Assembly (NCBI GenBank): GCA_034401135.1 | Contig: JAWZSP010000008.1 | Span: forward strand, 124,001 to 188,000 | DNA: 64,000 nucleotides | Source of the DNA: Volutella citrinella | Lineage: Eukaryota; Ascomycota; Sordariomycetes; Hypocreales; Nectriaceae | Reading direction: 5' to 3' | In this document: positions 10,285 through 21,191 of the stretch, in pieces | How positions within the stretch are numbered: position 1 is the first letter of the stretch | Layout: every line of letters begins with the position of its first letter | Made by a program: the position numbers and the translations under genes | Notes under the pieces: model-generated | The model's input: only the letters and a program-made list of their open reading frames with translations | The model's database searches: none | What the model was told of the DNA's origin: nothing

Positions 10285-12258
10285 ATGGCTGCCAGTATCG
10301 CTTCTCCATCTCCGCCAGACAGCATTAGGCTTCAAGCTGTGCGGGAAAAGTACGCAAGGGAGGCGAATAAGCGTCAGCATCCCGCTGGCTCGTCGCAATT
10401 TGTTCCCTTGAACGAGGCCGAGGAAGAGAGGCTGCGTCTCCTGGGCCGGGACCCGTGGGTTGATCATGAAGCATTGAACAGGAAGTCTCCAGTCGTCACG
10501 GACAAGAATGTTTACAAGCACTTCATCCTTGGTGCAGGGTTCGGTGGTCTTCAATACGCCGTGCATCTCATCGACTCAGGCCTGGCCACTCCGGATGACA
10601 TTCGATTTCTGGACGCAGCAGGCGGATTTGGAGGCACCTGGTATTGGAACCGGTATCCTGGTTTGCATTGCGATCTCGAGAGCTACATTTACATGCCGCT
10701 GTTGGAGGAAACTGGCTATGTTCCAAAGCACAAGTACGCCAAAGGGGCCGAAATCCGGGAACATGCCGAGCGCATCGCGAAGCAATGGGGTCTCACGGAT
10801 GCAGTTCAATTCCGCTCCAACGTCGAGCAGATCAAATGGAACGATCAGACGCAACTGTGGACAGTCGAGTATACCGAGCATCGAGGGACGACTGAATCGG
10901 TTCAGCGCCAGCTGAAGGCCGAGTACGTGTACCTGGCTGCAGGGGGGCTCACTCGTCCTCAGATCCCCAAGCTGCCAGGTTTATCAGCTTTCTCGGGCGA
11001 TATGTTCCACACTGCTCGATGGAACTACCATGTTTCAGGAGGCTCTCAAGAAGACCAAACGTTGACTGGACTGGCTGACAAGAGAGTGGCTGTAATTGGG
11101 ACCGCTGCCACTGCAATTGGCGTGATTCCCGAGATTGCAAAGTATGCAAAGGAGCTCTATGTCATCCAGAGAACACCTGCCTATGTGAAGACGCGCGATC
11201 AACATGCTACAGAGCTAGAGGTGTTTCGGCGCGAGGTGGCCAACCACAAGGGCTGGCAGTGGGAGCGTCAGGTCAACTGGAACAGCTATGTGACCAACTC
11301 TGCCAAGCCGGGGCAGAAGGACTTGGTATCTGACGGCTGGACCGATATGCCTGCCTACTCTGCTCTCCTTGGCTCCCCATCGGATGGCCTGGCAGAAGCC
11401 GACAAGAGGGAGGAGTTGGCCGACAAATATCACGCCCTTGATCTACCTCACATGGAAGCCTTGCGTGCCAGGGTTGACAGCCTCGTCAAAGACCCTGCCA
11501 CAGCGGAGAAATTGAAGCCATGGTACCCTTCATGGTGTAAGCGTCCAACGTTTAGCGACACATACCTCCAGCTCTTCAACCAGCCAAACGTCCATCTTGT
11601 CGACACGGACGGGCAGGGACCATCAAGGGCCACTGAGAAGGGCTTGGCGGTGGGAGATGAGGAATACGAAGTGGATGTCATTGTCTTCAGCACTGGGTAT
11701 CAACTGACGGGCGCACGTGGTGCGAGTCCTGGTGCACGAAGCGATATCCGCATCTTTGGGCGCAATGGGTTGTCTCTGGATGACAAGTGGAATACGCACG
11801 GCGCGGCAACGCTGCACGGGTACGCCACGAATGGATTCCCCAACCTGTTCTTCTCCGGGGCTTCGCAAGCAACAGCAACGGGAAACAATACCTGGATGCT
11901 GGGCATCATCGCCGAGCATGTCAGCTACATGATCCGCGCAGCGAAGGACCGAGTCGGCAAAGGGGAGCGCCCAATCATCGAGGTGACCAAGGAAGGAGAA
12001 GAAGCGCACACGGCCGAGGTTCTGCGGCGTGCGCCCTTTTTTGCCTTGCTTGGAGGCTGCACTCCCGGATACTTCAATGGCCACGGCGATGGTCGGAAGG
12101 TTACGGACCCTGATGAGAAGCTCAAGCGTGCCCGGGGCAGCATTTGGTCGGAGGGTACGAAGCCATTCCTGGAGTATCTTAAGAGATGGAAGGATGAGGG
12201 ACACCTCGATGGGTTGGCTGTTGAAGCTGCGAGGAGCGATGAAAGATCCAGGCTGTAG
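10285..12258 (+). CDS. Baeyer-Villiger-type flavin monooxygenase 1
   Basis: Intronless, 657 residues. FAD/NADPH class B monooxygenase that inserts oxygen next to a carbonyl, giving esters or lactones. An N-terminal extension of about 75 residues precedes the FAD Rossmann motif GAGFGGLQYAV (about residue 80), followed by FGGTWYWNRYPGLHCDLESY. The BVMO fingerprint appears as FSGDMFHTARWNY (about residue 235), and the NADPH Rossmann motif as VAVIGTAATAIGVIPEIA (about residue 267). The C-terminal half has VFSTGYQ and NLFFSGASQATATGNNTW. The long N-terminus and size match the larger steroid/cyclopentadecanone-type BVMOs rather than the 540-residue class. It differs from the second BVMO at 17.9 kb. 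Substrate unknown. Confidence 0.9.
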   Translation: MAASIASPSPPDSIRLQAVREKYAREANKRQHPAGSSQFVPLNEAEEERLRLLGRDPWVDHEALNRKSPVVTDKNVYKHFILGAGFGGLQYAVHLIDSGLATPDDIRFLDAAGGFGGTWYWNRYPGLHCDLESYIYMPLLEETGYVPKHKYAKGAEIREHAERIAKQWGLTDAVQFRSNVEQIKWNDQTQLWTVEYTEHRGTTESVQRQLKAEYVYLAAGGLTRPQIPKLPGLSAFSGDMFHTARWNYHVSGGSQEDQTLTGLADKRVAVIGTAATAIGVIPEIAKYAKELYVIQRTPAYVKTRDQHATELEVFRREVANHKGWQWERQVNWNSYVTNSAKPGQKDLVSDGWTDMPAYSALLGSPSDGLAEADKREELADKYHALDLPHMEALRARVDSLVKDPATAEKLKPWYPSWCKRPTFSDTYLQLFNQPNVHLVDTDGQGPSRATEKGLAVGDEEYEVDVIVFSTGYQLTGARGASPGARSDIRIFGRNGLSLDDKWNTHGAATLHGYATNGFPNLFFSGASQATATGNNTWMLGIIAEHVSYMIRAAKDRVGKGERPIIEVTKEGEEAHTAEVLRRAPFFALLGGCTPGYFNGHGDGRKVTDPDEKLKRARGSIWSEGTKPFLEYLKRWKDEGHLDGLAVEAARSDERSRL

Positions 12259-12692
12259 AGACGGTGGTAGTTTGTGAACAGTAGAACTTCACCTTGTTGC
12301 CTTTGGTGATGCTGCGTGCAGCCCAAGGCCGTGAGTAACGAATGCACTGGCTTCAGCGCTACTTGCATCTAATCGGCCAGACTCCAACTTTTCAAACCAT
12401 CAGGACGGACTAAATCCCGGTGGCGGGAAGAAAAGCCCCGGGATTAAGCTTTGGCTCCTTTGCTTAAATTAGCCGCTCTTTTTTTTTTAACAAAATTTCA
12501 CTCCTTATCAAGTTGCTGGGCACTTTGGCGAGATCCTTTACGCAGGGATAGATTGTGCAGTATAGCACTGCCTATAAATATAAATCAAAGCATGTCCCCA
12601 CTGCTCCCCACTGCCAAGACCTTGTTTCTTCCCCATTCGCACCATCCCAGCCAATCCAATTCATTCCTCCGTATCTGCATCCATCAATCACG
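12259..12692. promoter_or_regulatory. Promoter of six-cysteine secreted protein 1; left end of a tandem duplication
   Basis: Contains a TATA-like CTATAAATATAAATC near 12571-12585 and the promoter element GAGATCCTTTACGC (about 12530-12543), which recurs before the second copy at 13673-13686. The segment around 12290-12342, just past the BVMO stop, resembles 13238-13290 (shared TTGTTGC and GTGATGCTGCGT). The duplicated unit therefore seems to begin in the 3-prime flank of the BVMO. Confidence 0.55.
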
Positions 12693-13109
12693 ATGCAGTT
12701 CAGCCTTATTGCCCTCATGGCCGCCGCCGCAGCTGTGCCTATCGCTGCCAACCCTCTTGCTCCGGTCGATATTGTCGAGCGTGAGCCGCAAGCAGCCGTC
12801 GTCGTCAAACCGTCAAAGCCTCCAGCTGCCAATATTACGGCTGATTGCGTCGCCCTTCAGCCCAACGGATGGCAGATTCTCGGCAATTGGATCGACGAGG
12901 ACGCTATTCAGCCCTTTTGCAACAAAATGGTGGAGATGCTGTTTCGTTTCGACGTATGCCAGTACAACCCTGAGACTTGCTACAGGGACGCGGGCACTGG
13001 GGCGCTGCGCTGGAGCGCTAAACTTGATTACGAGTGCAACGCTTCAATGGTTCAGTCGTCCTGGCTTGAGGCGACAAACAATACTATTGGCACCCTCAAT
13101 TGTCACTAG
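12693..13109 (+). CDS. Small secreted six-cysteine protein, tandem copy 1
   Basis: 138 residues, no intron. ATG 12693 follows a TATA-like box. A signal peptide (MQFSLIALMAAAAAVPIAA) is followed by a short propeptide-like segment VDIVEREPQAAVVVKPS and a roughly 95-residue mature region with six cysteines (ADC, FC, VC, TC, EC, NC) and an NGWQILGNWIDED stretch. I do not recognise a named domain. The neighbour at 13882 has the same length, signal and pro-segment and six cysteines, but a strongly diverged mature part. Such pairs fit secreted effectors or small antimicrobial-type proteins; no specific activity can be claimed. Confidence 0.75.
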   Translation: MQFSLIALMAAAAAVPIAANPLAPVDIVEREPQAAVVVKPSKPPAANITADCVALQPNGWQILGNWIDEDAIQPFCNKMVEMLFRFDVCQYNPETCYRDAGTGALRWSAKLDYECNASMVQSSWLEATNNTIGTLNCH

Positions 13110-13881
13110 ACAGTTTGTGGCAACTGTGCCCGGGGAGTCATCCGGAGAGGGTGAATGCATCTAGAGAGCAGCTTCCTTGGACTGTGCCATCATCACTGTT
13201 AACAAAAAAGCCTTGTCTGTTTTACTTGAGAGCCTCATCTTGTTGCTTTTAGTGATGCTGCGTAAGCCCTCAAAGTCATGAGTAGTAAAATCCCGCCATC
13301 GGGCTGGCAACGCGCCAGGATTCCAGCTTTCGCCCCCGTTGCGTGGCAAAACAGAGCGGCCGCTCCTTAGCTGCATGCCCCCTATTATTACTCTGCCTTA
13401 TCTGGCAAATTCACCCACACTAGTGGCTCTAGTTTGTCTCCAGAAAACAAAAGGCTGGCCAGTTGTAAGAATAATATGTTGCCTCCCTTTTGATGCTCAC
13501 GTGTGGTGGGGACGCAGCCCCAGAGCAGACCGAATGTTGCCCAAGGATGCGGTCGGCCGTTGATTAGTCTGCACAACAAAAATGAGGCCAACCACATTAG
13601 GCTTGATATCTTAACTAAAAATAGACGCTGTGTATCATCGCTTATCAAGTGACTTTACTTTGCCCACTTGGTGAGATCCTTTACGCCCGGCAAATGCAAA
13701 TGCACATCCACAGATATGCATACAACACGTGTAATGTTTATATAGTACAGTGCAGTACAGTATATCAATGAAGGCATGCCCTATTGACAAGACCTTGTTT
13801 CTTTCCTATCCGCATCCCATCCTCTCAGCTAAGAATCACGACAGCCTAAGCGATTATTCGATTCTTCCACCCTACATCACG
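13110..13881. promoter_or_regulatory. Spacer and promoter between the tandem secreted-protein genes
   Basis: The 3-prime part repeats the promoter of copy 1: CTTATCAAGT, GAGATCCTTTACGC (13673-13686), a TATA-like TTTATATAG near 13738 and AAGACCTTGTTTCTT shortly before the ATG. The 5-prime part (13238-13303) resembles the 3-prime flank of the BVMO at 12290-12430. The spacing between copies is 1189 bp ATG to ATG. Confidence 0.5.
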
Positions 13882-14298
13882 ATGCAGTTCAACTTGGTTG
13901 CCCTCCTGGCCACTGCTGCAGTTGTCGCTGCCAACCCTATTGCCCAGGTCGATATCGTCGAGCGTGAGCCACAAGCAGCCGTTGTTGTCAAACCGTCAAG
14001 GATTCTGGCTTCTTGCAACAACATTGGCACCAAGGGATGGGAGATTCAAAGTAGCTGGATTGACGAGGACTACATTGAAATTTTTTGCAGCAATATGCGC
14101 GAGGCGCTGGGTGGTTTCAAGGAATGCGGCAGCCAAGCGCCTTCGAGGTGTGGCAGAGATCCCAGCAGTGGACGTTTGTACTGGGGCGTGTACGAGCATG
14201 GCGGCAATTGCGACGGCAAGATGATTAAGGCGGCCTGGAACGGGGTAACAAACAGGAATCTTGGTGACGTCAGCTGCGCATTTTTCGTGCCAGCCTAG
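13882..14298 (+). CDS. Small secreted six-cysteine protein, tandem copy 2
   Basis: 138 residues, no intron, identical in length to copy 1. Its signal peptide is MQFNLVALLATAAVVAA and it shares the 17-residue pro-segment VDIVEREPQAAVVVKPS. The mature region keeps six cysteines (SC, FC, EC, RC, NC, SC) and a GWEIQSSWIDED stretch aligned with copy 1, but most other residues differ. The DNA of the pro-segment is nearly identical between copies, so the mature part has changed much faster than its immediate upstream sequence. Function unknown. Confidence 0.75.
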   Translation: MQFNLVALLATAAVVAANPIAQVDIVEREPQAAVVVKPSRILASCNNIGTKGWEIQSSWIDEDYIEIFCSNMREALGGFKECGSQAPSRCGRDPSSGRLYWGVYEHGGNCDGKMIKAAWNGVTNRNLGDVSCAFFVPA

Positions 14299-14842
14299 GC
14301 TACCTGGAGTTGTATGGAGAGGGCGACGACAAGTGGAGAGCGGCTTCACTAGATTGCATGCACACTTTGCCAATTCTATTGCCATCATCATCACTCTTGG
14401 AAACAAATCCCGTTTTTGTTTACTTGTGCAACGGTACCTTGTTGTCCGTGGCGGCCACGACCGGTGGGATTTGGACTGAGAACCTGGGGTCTGCCAGTTG
14501 AGGTCCGTGAGCCTCGACCAGATGGCGGGTCTTTGGATCCTCAGTACCCACATGGTAGGGTAGGATTCGTGGCTCCCACGACAACGCACTTGTCGTGCTT
14601 AGCAACAAACTTTACGCCAGGTAGATTCCTTCGTATCGAATCTCCCTGACCTGGTCGGGCTTAGTGTAAATGGGAGAGGCTGTGTCTTGGATAACCATCA
14701 TCACGGCTCCACAACGAAGGAATAGTAACTCGGTAACCCGTCATTATGGCGTGGAACGGATCACATTTACAAGCGTGACTGATCCGGTTGCTCTTAATCA
14801 TCACTAACATATGCTTAAATCTCCGTTATTCCTCACCTATGC
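14299..14842. other. Convergent intergenic region, no gene recognised
   Basis: Lies between the stop of secreted copy 2 (plus) and the stop of the MFS gene (minus), so it should hold two 3-prime ends. No gene or clear repeat is visible apart from weak similarity to the duplicated flank near 14435. Confidence 0.4.
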
Positions 14843-16661
14843 TTAGATCTCCTCTGTGCTCCGCTCTGCCTTTTCCTCCTTCTGCTTGTCCTCACGATTC
14901 AGCTTCCAGATGACCAGGGCCGTCCAGGCGACGTATGCCACTTGCAAGACAGTCTCCATAATATAGCCCTTGAGAAATCGAGGAGCTTCGACGGTTGGGA
15001 ATGCCAGCAAGGAAACCCAGATGTTTGTGGCGTTGCCAATAGCAAGCATTGAGCTGACGATGAAGGCTCGCTCTTCGGCATCGCCTGCGCAGGCAAGGTT
15101 CGCGATGCTGTAGATGATTGGGGACAGAGAGACCTCAATATAAGCAACCAGAACCGCGAACCTATAACCCGTGTCAACCGACAGTTACATTCCATTGATC
15201 CTGAATAGTAAACTCACCATTTGAAACCAAAGGGCGATGTGTCGTACAGGAGCCAGGCAAACTTGGACACAAAATGTACGGTGCAGGCAAATGCCACCAC
15301 GGGGAGAACTGCTTTCCGGCCGAGCTTGTCAACGGTCCAGCTAAAGACTGATATCCAGATGACTCCAATGGCTGGATATGTAGCCTAAGTGACAATCAGT
15401 ACTGCGACAATGTTGTATTCCACTAAATGGACACCTACCGTGTAGTTGTTGACTTGAACCGTCGAGTACTGCGGCACGGAACGCAGCCAAAGTAGCGGCC
15501 CTTGTGACATTGAGGCATAGCCCTGGAGCCAGAGAATATTCCATGGGACCAGTAGCCAAAAGTGCCACCGGCCGAGGAATCTCTTGATTGTCTTGAGGGA
15601 CAGATTCAATCCTACAGAATTGTGAGCTGCTGTGCACACATGCGCTGGCGCCGCTTGACACACCTTTTGGCTGCAGTCTTCCTTGCAGCCTCATGCGTTC
15701 CTTGGCTAGCTCGAACTCTTGATCGGTTAGAAACCATCGCTTGCCGTCATTGGGAGTGCCTGGGAAGCTGGCAAATCCCCACATGGCGATGGGGAAAGTC
15801 ATGATGGCGCCGACAATGTACATCCATCGCCATCCCGCATGACCGAGGTGACCGTTGAGAGACTGGTAAATGCGTGCTGCAAGGACACTGGTTGTAAGTG
15901 TTCCCAGTGAGGACGAGATGTAAAAGATTCCAGCACGGCGCACAATCTCATCCTTGCGATACCTGGTGACAAAGTCAGTACTGGCACAAAATATGTGGGT
16001 GGTCGTAGCACTCACCAACTGCCTAGTACATAGTGAATTGAGCAAAAGTAGGGCCCTTGACAGAATCCAATCAGGAATCTGTATCCACAGAGCTCCGAGA
16101 AGCTCGTGGTTCGGTAGCAAAGCAGTGTAAAAACACCCCAAAGAGTCATGCATGTGGGTATTATAATGTGAGTAGGGTATCTCGTGGCGAAAAGCGTCGC
16201 CGGGATCATGGAGCTGCCGACTAGATCAGACTGACTGCCTCAGGTCTGAGAACTTGGGCCAACGTACGTAATGTATCCGGCATTGAAGACGGAGTTCAGC
16301 TGAACCAACTCGTTGCCAAAGAGTTTCAAGTCCTGCTTCATGCCACTGACGTATGCATTTGCCAAGATGCCTCTGTCGACATACAAAACCTGTTGCAAGT
16401 CAGCACGTGCTTGAGAGGCGGGAGTAGCAGAGGACTTGAACTCACCCAGAATCCAATAAAGGCATATGCGAGGATAAAAAAGTCGAGTTTGGAAACAAGA
16501 CGTCGTTCAGCTGGGCTGTCGTTGGGGTCAAACCAGTCAAAGAAATATTTGGTGCCAATGTCCGCGTTGGCCTTGGGTCCTGTGTAGCCTACATCGCTGG
16601 ACGGCGGCGATGGCTCGTCCACAGAGCGTGAAATGACAGCAGGGGATTCCTTTTCGCCCAT
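14843..16661 (-). CDS. MFS transporter, Tna1/Liz1-like Dal5 family (second of four)
   Basis: Seven exons on the minus strand join in frame to 497 residues: 16661-16446, 16389-16268, 16213-16016, 15962-15664, 15611-15439, 15384-15218 and 15161-14843. The family core reads VLYVDRGILANAYVSGMK, then GNELVQLNSVFNAGYI, GYRFLIGFCQGPYF, RRAGIFYISSSLGT, HAGWRWMYIVGA and LGRKAVLPVV. Near the C-terminus is EERAFIVSSMLAIGNA, which is characteristic of nicotinate/pantothenate-type carriers. The predicted substrate class is a small organic acid or vitamin. Start 16661 (MGEKES) is chosen because no upstream in-frame ATG exists. It faces the secreted-protein pair tail to tail and precedes the second BVMO on the same strand. 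Confidence 0.88.
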
Positions 16662-17850
16662 GATTGGTCTTTCGTACAATGAGCACGTTGAAATGACCAA
16701 AGAGGGTGCTCTCGTCTCGGATTGACATGCAGCCCGATACAACCGCACAGGTTTATCTACTTTTATGCATCCAACATGCCAAGATCTCGGGCATACTACT
16801 GGCCACTCCCTCGACAGGACGCACTGTTCTCACGGAGGACAATGGTGCCATCTGACTGGATGACGACGTCAACGCTCCCACTCCCGCAATAATGACCTCT
16901 TGTGTCGCACAGTTGGGTCACGGAAACACTGTGGACGAAGTTGCTTGGAGCAGGGTTGTTGAATAACGCTATAGTGGGTCAGAATGGGGTCTTGCGTCGC
17001 TTGACGTTGCTGGGTACATCAAGCACGTAGTGCCATGGAGATACTGTCTCCTTATCACCGAAGACAGGCACTTGGGCAGGCAGATTGATATCAGCGCTAC
17101 CGACCCAGGCAGATTGGGTGCGCCTCGCACTGGATTCGGAATTTGCAAAGTCAATCACGCAAGAGAACGGAGGAGTTGCTACGCGAGAGATGATCAAGAA
17201 TGACCTATGATGCGAAAATGTCGCTTCGACGAATCATGCTGATCAAGCTGGAGGGCGCTCATGAGTCAAGTTGTTACCTAAACCGGCTGTCTGGGCTGGA
17301 TCTAACGGCGTGGGAACTAGTTAGAGAGCGGAGAAACTGTGCTAGCCATCTGAAGTGATGCCCATCTACCAAAAACGCGGTCCTGTCACCACATCGATGG
17401 CGCAATACCACTAGCATGGTGACTTGATGCAGGCCTGCTGGAGGGTCAGTCTGGGATTCGTGCCCGCAGTTGGGGGTGCTTCTCGTACTGGAATAGTGTA
17501 CCAAATAGCCGACGAGCTCGGCAATAAGTAATTCTTGGACCTCCAGCCCGATCTGGCATATTCCAACATTTTGACATCCCATCGCGGATCAACGGCAACA
17601 GTGTCCAAGGACATGCAGGGATCCAACAGGCTAAGCAGATATCCTTGCTCCCCCTGGAGCCAGGTCTTTGAACCGGCGGACGTCGGAGAGAACCTTCTCC
17701 AGAGGTTAGATGCCACATGGAGAATCGGAAATACAGCTGACACCGGCTCTTTGGGCTTAGGGTTTTATTCGGTGCTCACATGCATCAGGACTACAACTAG
17801 AATGTAATGGGAATCTGATTCATGACGCCCTCATAGCAGATGGATTGCAT
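16662..17850. other. Intergenic stretch with possible eroded coding fragments (minus strand)
   Basis: No complete gene fits. On the minus strand, 17743-17411 reads as a protein-like segment (SAVFPILHVASNLWRRFSP, then SGWRSKNYLLPSSSAIWYT). About 400 bp further on, 17197-16979 gives another (PPFSCVIDFANSES, then PWHYVLDVPSNVKRRKTPF, stop). They have balanced composition and no clear start or splice link between them. They may be remnants of one gene or a small unrecognised gene; I cannot assign a family. Confidence 0.3.
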
Positions 17851-19827
17851 CTATTGGTTCCATAGTTCATGGGCGGCCGCAATGTCAATAGTGCCAACCT
17901 CATGCAAATAGCTGGTCAGCTTCTGGTCGTCTCGATCCGAAACCTCCAGCGTCGTGGTGCCATCGCCAAAGTACTCGAACCGGTTCTCCTCTGCTCCAGG
18001 GCGCCGCTCGAACGTAAAATCCTCCCACCGCGGCTCTCTGAGGATGTTGGCCCGATGGTGGTAGGTGCCCGGCCAGGAGATAACCACCCTGGTTGCGCCC
18101 TTGCCCAACTTGAACCAGCTGTTGCAATTGTCCTGGACGGTTTTCCCCTGGAAAAAGCCATTGGAGATATCGTTGAATTCCTGGGCTGCTTCTTTGCGCG
18201 GATCGAGCGAGGCGTAGCTCTGCGATTGCACCTTGCGTATTGCCTTGGCGATGTAAGTGGCAGATATTTCGCAGTGCAGGGGGACTGTGCCGCCACGAGC
18301 GTTGCCTTGAGCCTTTTTCACAGTAGTTAGATAATTGCAGAGTAGACACTTCAGAGCACCTCACCTGTAAGATGAAGAAGTAGTTTGGGTACCCCGGCGC
18401 CATGATGCCCAGGTACGACTCTGGATAGCCAACGTCTCCATGAGGGCCCCATTTCTCACGAATATCCACACCGTCGGCCCCGATGACGGCAAAGTGAGAT
18501 GTGAAACCCATGTGAAACCCCGTGGCAGTGATAATAGTATCTACTTTGCGGTGGTTGCCGTCATTGCCAACGATTCCGGTCTCATCGACTCTCTCTATGC
18601 CACTTGTGATGTAGTCAGTCTTTGGGTTCTGCAGCGACTCAAGATACCCCGGGGAAGGCGTCAAGCGCTTGCAGCCGGGCGAATAGTCTGGCAACACGCG
18701 CTGCAGCCACTCCTCGTCGCCGCCAAGTCGTTGACGCATCGTTTCAATGATACTTTCTCGCAACCTCTGGTTGTCCTCGCTTCCAATAACGTCTCGGCCA
18801 GGGCTTGGGTGGGCCAGGATGTCGAGCTCGCGCCTGTGCTTCAGATATGCCGTCGGGTCGTTGCGGAACGCTTGCTTTTGTTCGTCCGTGTACTTGGGTC
18901 CCCCCGGAGAGTCGAGCGTGGCAACATGGAGGTCACCGTAGAAGGTGTTTGTCACCCATGTCTTGGATCTCACGTAGTGATCCAAGCTGGCCACCTCGGA
19001 GAGGATGTTGGGGATGATCTGCTGGCCAGAGGCGCCGTTGCCAATCACAGCTACCCTCTTGTCTTTGAGGTCGTAGCCGGCTGGCCACTTTGCCGTGTGA
19101 ATGACATCACCACTAAAAGTATCGTACAGCCCAGGGATTTGTGCCTCTTTGGGAATGCTGATGCGGCCCTGGGAGCTGACGAAGAATTCCGCCGTGTCAA
19201 CGAGAATAGCCCCAGTATCGAGATTCTTCACTTCCACCACCCATTTTTTTGCCTCTGTGAGCCAAGTAGCTCTCAGAACCTCGTGCTTGAGGCGCACTGA
19301 GTCTTTGAGATTGTGCTTTTCAATCACACTTTCATAGTACTGCTGGATCTCTTCACCCTTCGGGTAATACTCTGACCAGTCCGGGTTGGGCTCGAAGCTG
19401 AGCTCTGTCGCAGTATTAGCAGCGAGCACTATGGTCATCCCAAATGGGAGACTCGATCACATACGGTAAGAGTGTGACGGAACATCACATCGGACGCCTG
19501 GGTAGGTGTTGAGGGCCCAGGTGCCGCCCTGGAAGGAATAAGCGACAGTCACGCTGTCTGCACCCATGCTGGCCTCTTACAACTTTATCCTGTCTGTCGT
19601 AGACGGCAATGGTAGATCTCGGCACTTTTTTGGACAGAAGGACGGCGGCAGCTACGCCTCCAATCCCAGCACCTACGATGATAATCTGCGCAACTCGTTA
19701 ATGGGGGCCAGCGACCCGTGTCTGCTAGCTTGCTTACCTTCACTGGTCGGTAGAGGGACCAAGGCTCTTGGCGAGGAAAATACTTGAAGTCGCGCGCAGT
19801 TTGCGCATCTGGCAAGATAGAGCCCAT
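17851..19827 (-). CDS. Baeyer-Villiger-type flavin monooxygenase 2
   Basis: Five exons on the minus strand: 19827-19738, 19685-19581, 19528-19465, 19404-18365 and 18312-17851. They join in frame to 586 residues, the typical size of cyclohexanone/phenylacetone-type BVMOs. Motifs in order are IIIVGAGIGGVAAAVLL (FAD, about residue 31), GGTWALNTYPGVRCDVPSHSY, SFEPNPDWSEYYP, the fingerprint FSGDVIHTAKWP, VAVIGNGASGQQIIPNI (NADPH), TIITATGFHMGF and a C-terminal NSWFKLGKGATRVVISWPGT. The last intron (18313-18364) uses a weak AAAAAG acceptor, but the frame and protein continuity support it. It reads away from the ABM-like gene. Substrate unknown; together with BVMO 1 it suggests two lactonising steps or two related ketone substrates. 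Confidence 0.9.
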
Positions 19828-20366
19828 TTCTCTGTCAAAGGTATTGATTGTGATGGTTCCGGCTTGCAAAGTGGAGGCGCAAAACAAAGTAGGTGCCGTG
19901 ACAAAAGAACTCAACCACTGAAACTGTGAAGCATTCGTGCCGCTCGCTGATATAGAATCCAATTAGCTCCGATGCCCGGCTGGGATGAGAGTGGATTCGG
20001 GGGATGTTGGACTTGGTGGGATGGATGGCGTGCTTCTGGGGCTAGATTCCGCATCTTTGGCCTTGCAGATGACTGATACCCGAGTGAGGCTCGTTATACG
20101 ACTGGGAAGCCTGACACCTCTGGTAAAATATATCACGACGAGCGCTGGATTATATGTTTCTTATGTGGGATTGCTGGACACTGGACAGAGCAATATGCAC
20201 GGCTTACTTTGCCACACCCAGCTGCGTCAGATGCAATTATGCGGTCTGACATGAGTGTATGAGTGTAAGAGAAGGACACCATTTCACTTTGGCGCGCTTA
20301 CATATCCCACCGTTACCTCTCTTCCACTCATTCAACTTGGCGAGCAATCTCTACAGCTAACACAAA
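19828..20366. promoter_or_regulatory. Divergent promoter between BVMO 2 and ABM-like gene
   Basis: A 539-bp region lies between the minus-strand start at 19827 and the plus-strand start at 20367. No gene is seen. The head-to-head layout makes joint control of the two genes plausible. Confidence 0.4.
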
Positions 20367-21142
20367 ATGACCGACAATGCGAAACCCGACAAGCCAATCA
20401 CGACATGGATCCGATTTGGTTACCCAGCAGCGACTCCAATCGACGTGTCGGCATTCCGCCCGCTGAACACACGAGAAGGCGACTGGTCTCATGTCGGTGC
20501 AAACGAGCCCTTGCTAGGCCATCCCAGAGAGCTCACAGAGTGCAGGTGTCCTACGGGCGGATCACGGAATTCCAAGACGAATGCATGCTCGTCATTTCTT
20601 GGAGAAAGTCCAAGGCCTACGCCGAGTTCGCAGCGTCGGCCAGCTACCAGCAGCTTCTGGCCAACCTTGAATCTCAGTCGACTCATGCACCCGCAGTGCA
20701 AGTCATTGATTTCAACCGCGTCTCAATCTGGCAGGGGCTGGGCCCCAATACAGAGATCCGCACGGTGTATTTCCCGTCCTCCATGTCAGAACAGGAGCGC
20801 GACGCGGTGTCTGGTGTTCAAAAGCTGGTGACCACAGTCTTTTACAGCATCGACGGGAGCCGAGAACGCATGAGCCCTTACAGAACAACACCCACGCTAG
20901 GGTGGATTGGCGGTAAGGGAGCTTGGGATGGGCAAGATGCAGTGGCTTGCGTATGGATTCATAATTGGAGGAGCAAGGACACTGAAGCAAAGTTCAAATC
21001 TACCGAGACCTTGTTTCCCAAGGATGGCGAACCCCATCGCCCACTGACCGTCGATGTCTTTGAGCAAGATCTGAACAAGTTGGGTGCACTAGGGTGGAAA
21101 GACTGTCATGTAGATTTTGAGACTATTGCCTACATCGCGTAG
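20367..21142 (+). CDS. Small ABM-like (dimeric alpha/beta barrel) protein
   Basis: Two exons, 20367-20492 and 20546-21142, give 240 residues. The intron uses donor GTCGGT and acceptor TGCAG. Without it the first exon runs into an alternative frame; with it the junction reads TREGDWSH then VSYGRITEFQDECML, a natural barrel strand. The part after the junction (VISWRKSKAYAEFAASASY) resembles antibiotic-biosynthesis-monooxygenase/EthD-type barrels, often found beside oxidative enzymes. The C-terminal half repeats a barrel-like pattern (VWIHNWRSKDTEAKFKS). The family call is tentative. It sits between BVMO 2 (divergent) and the extradiol dioxygenase (convergent). Confidence 0.6.
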
Positions 21143-21191
21143 TCACTGAGACGCGCGATGGGACCACGAGCTTGCACCTGCATTATCTGGT

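Noticed and set aside
16235..16267. A 33-nt intron in the second MFS gene.
   Set aside because: The acceptor at 16214 gives a 54-nt intron and a better fit to the family (GYITSMIPATLFATRYP).
18440..19300. Long plus-strand open frame of 286 codons opposite BVMO 2.
   Set aside because: It is antisense to the confirmed BVMO coding exon, has no recognisable domain and reflects codon bias of the real gene.
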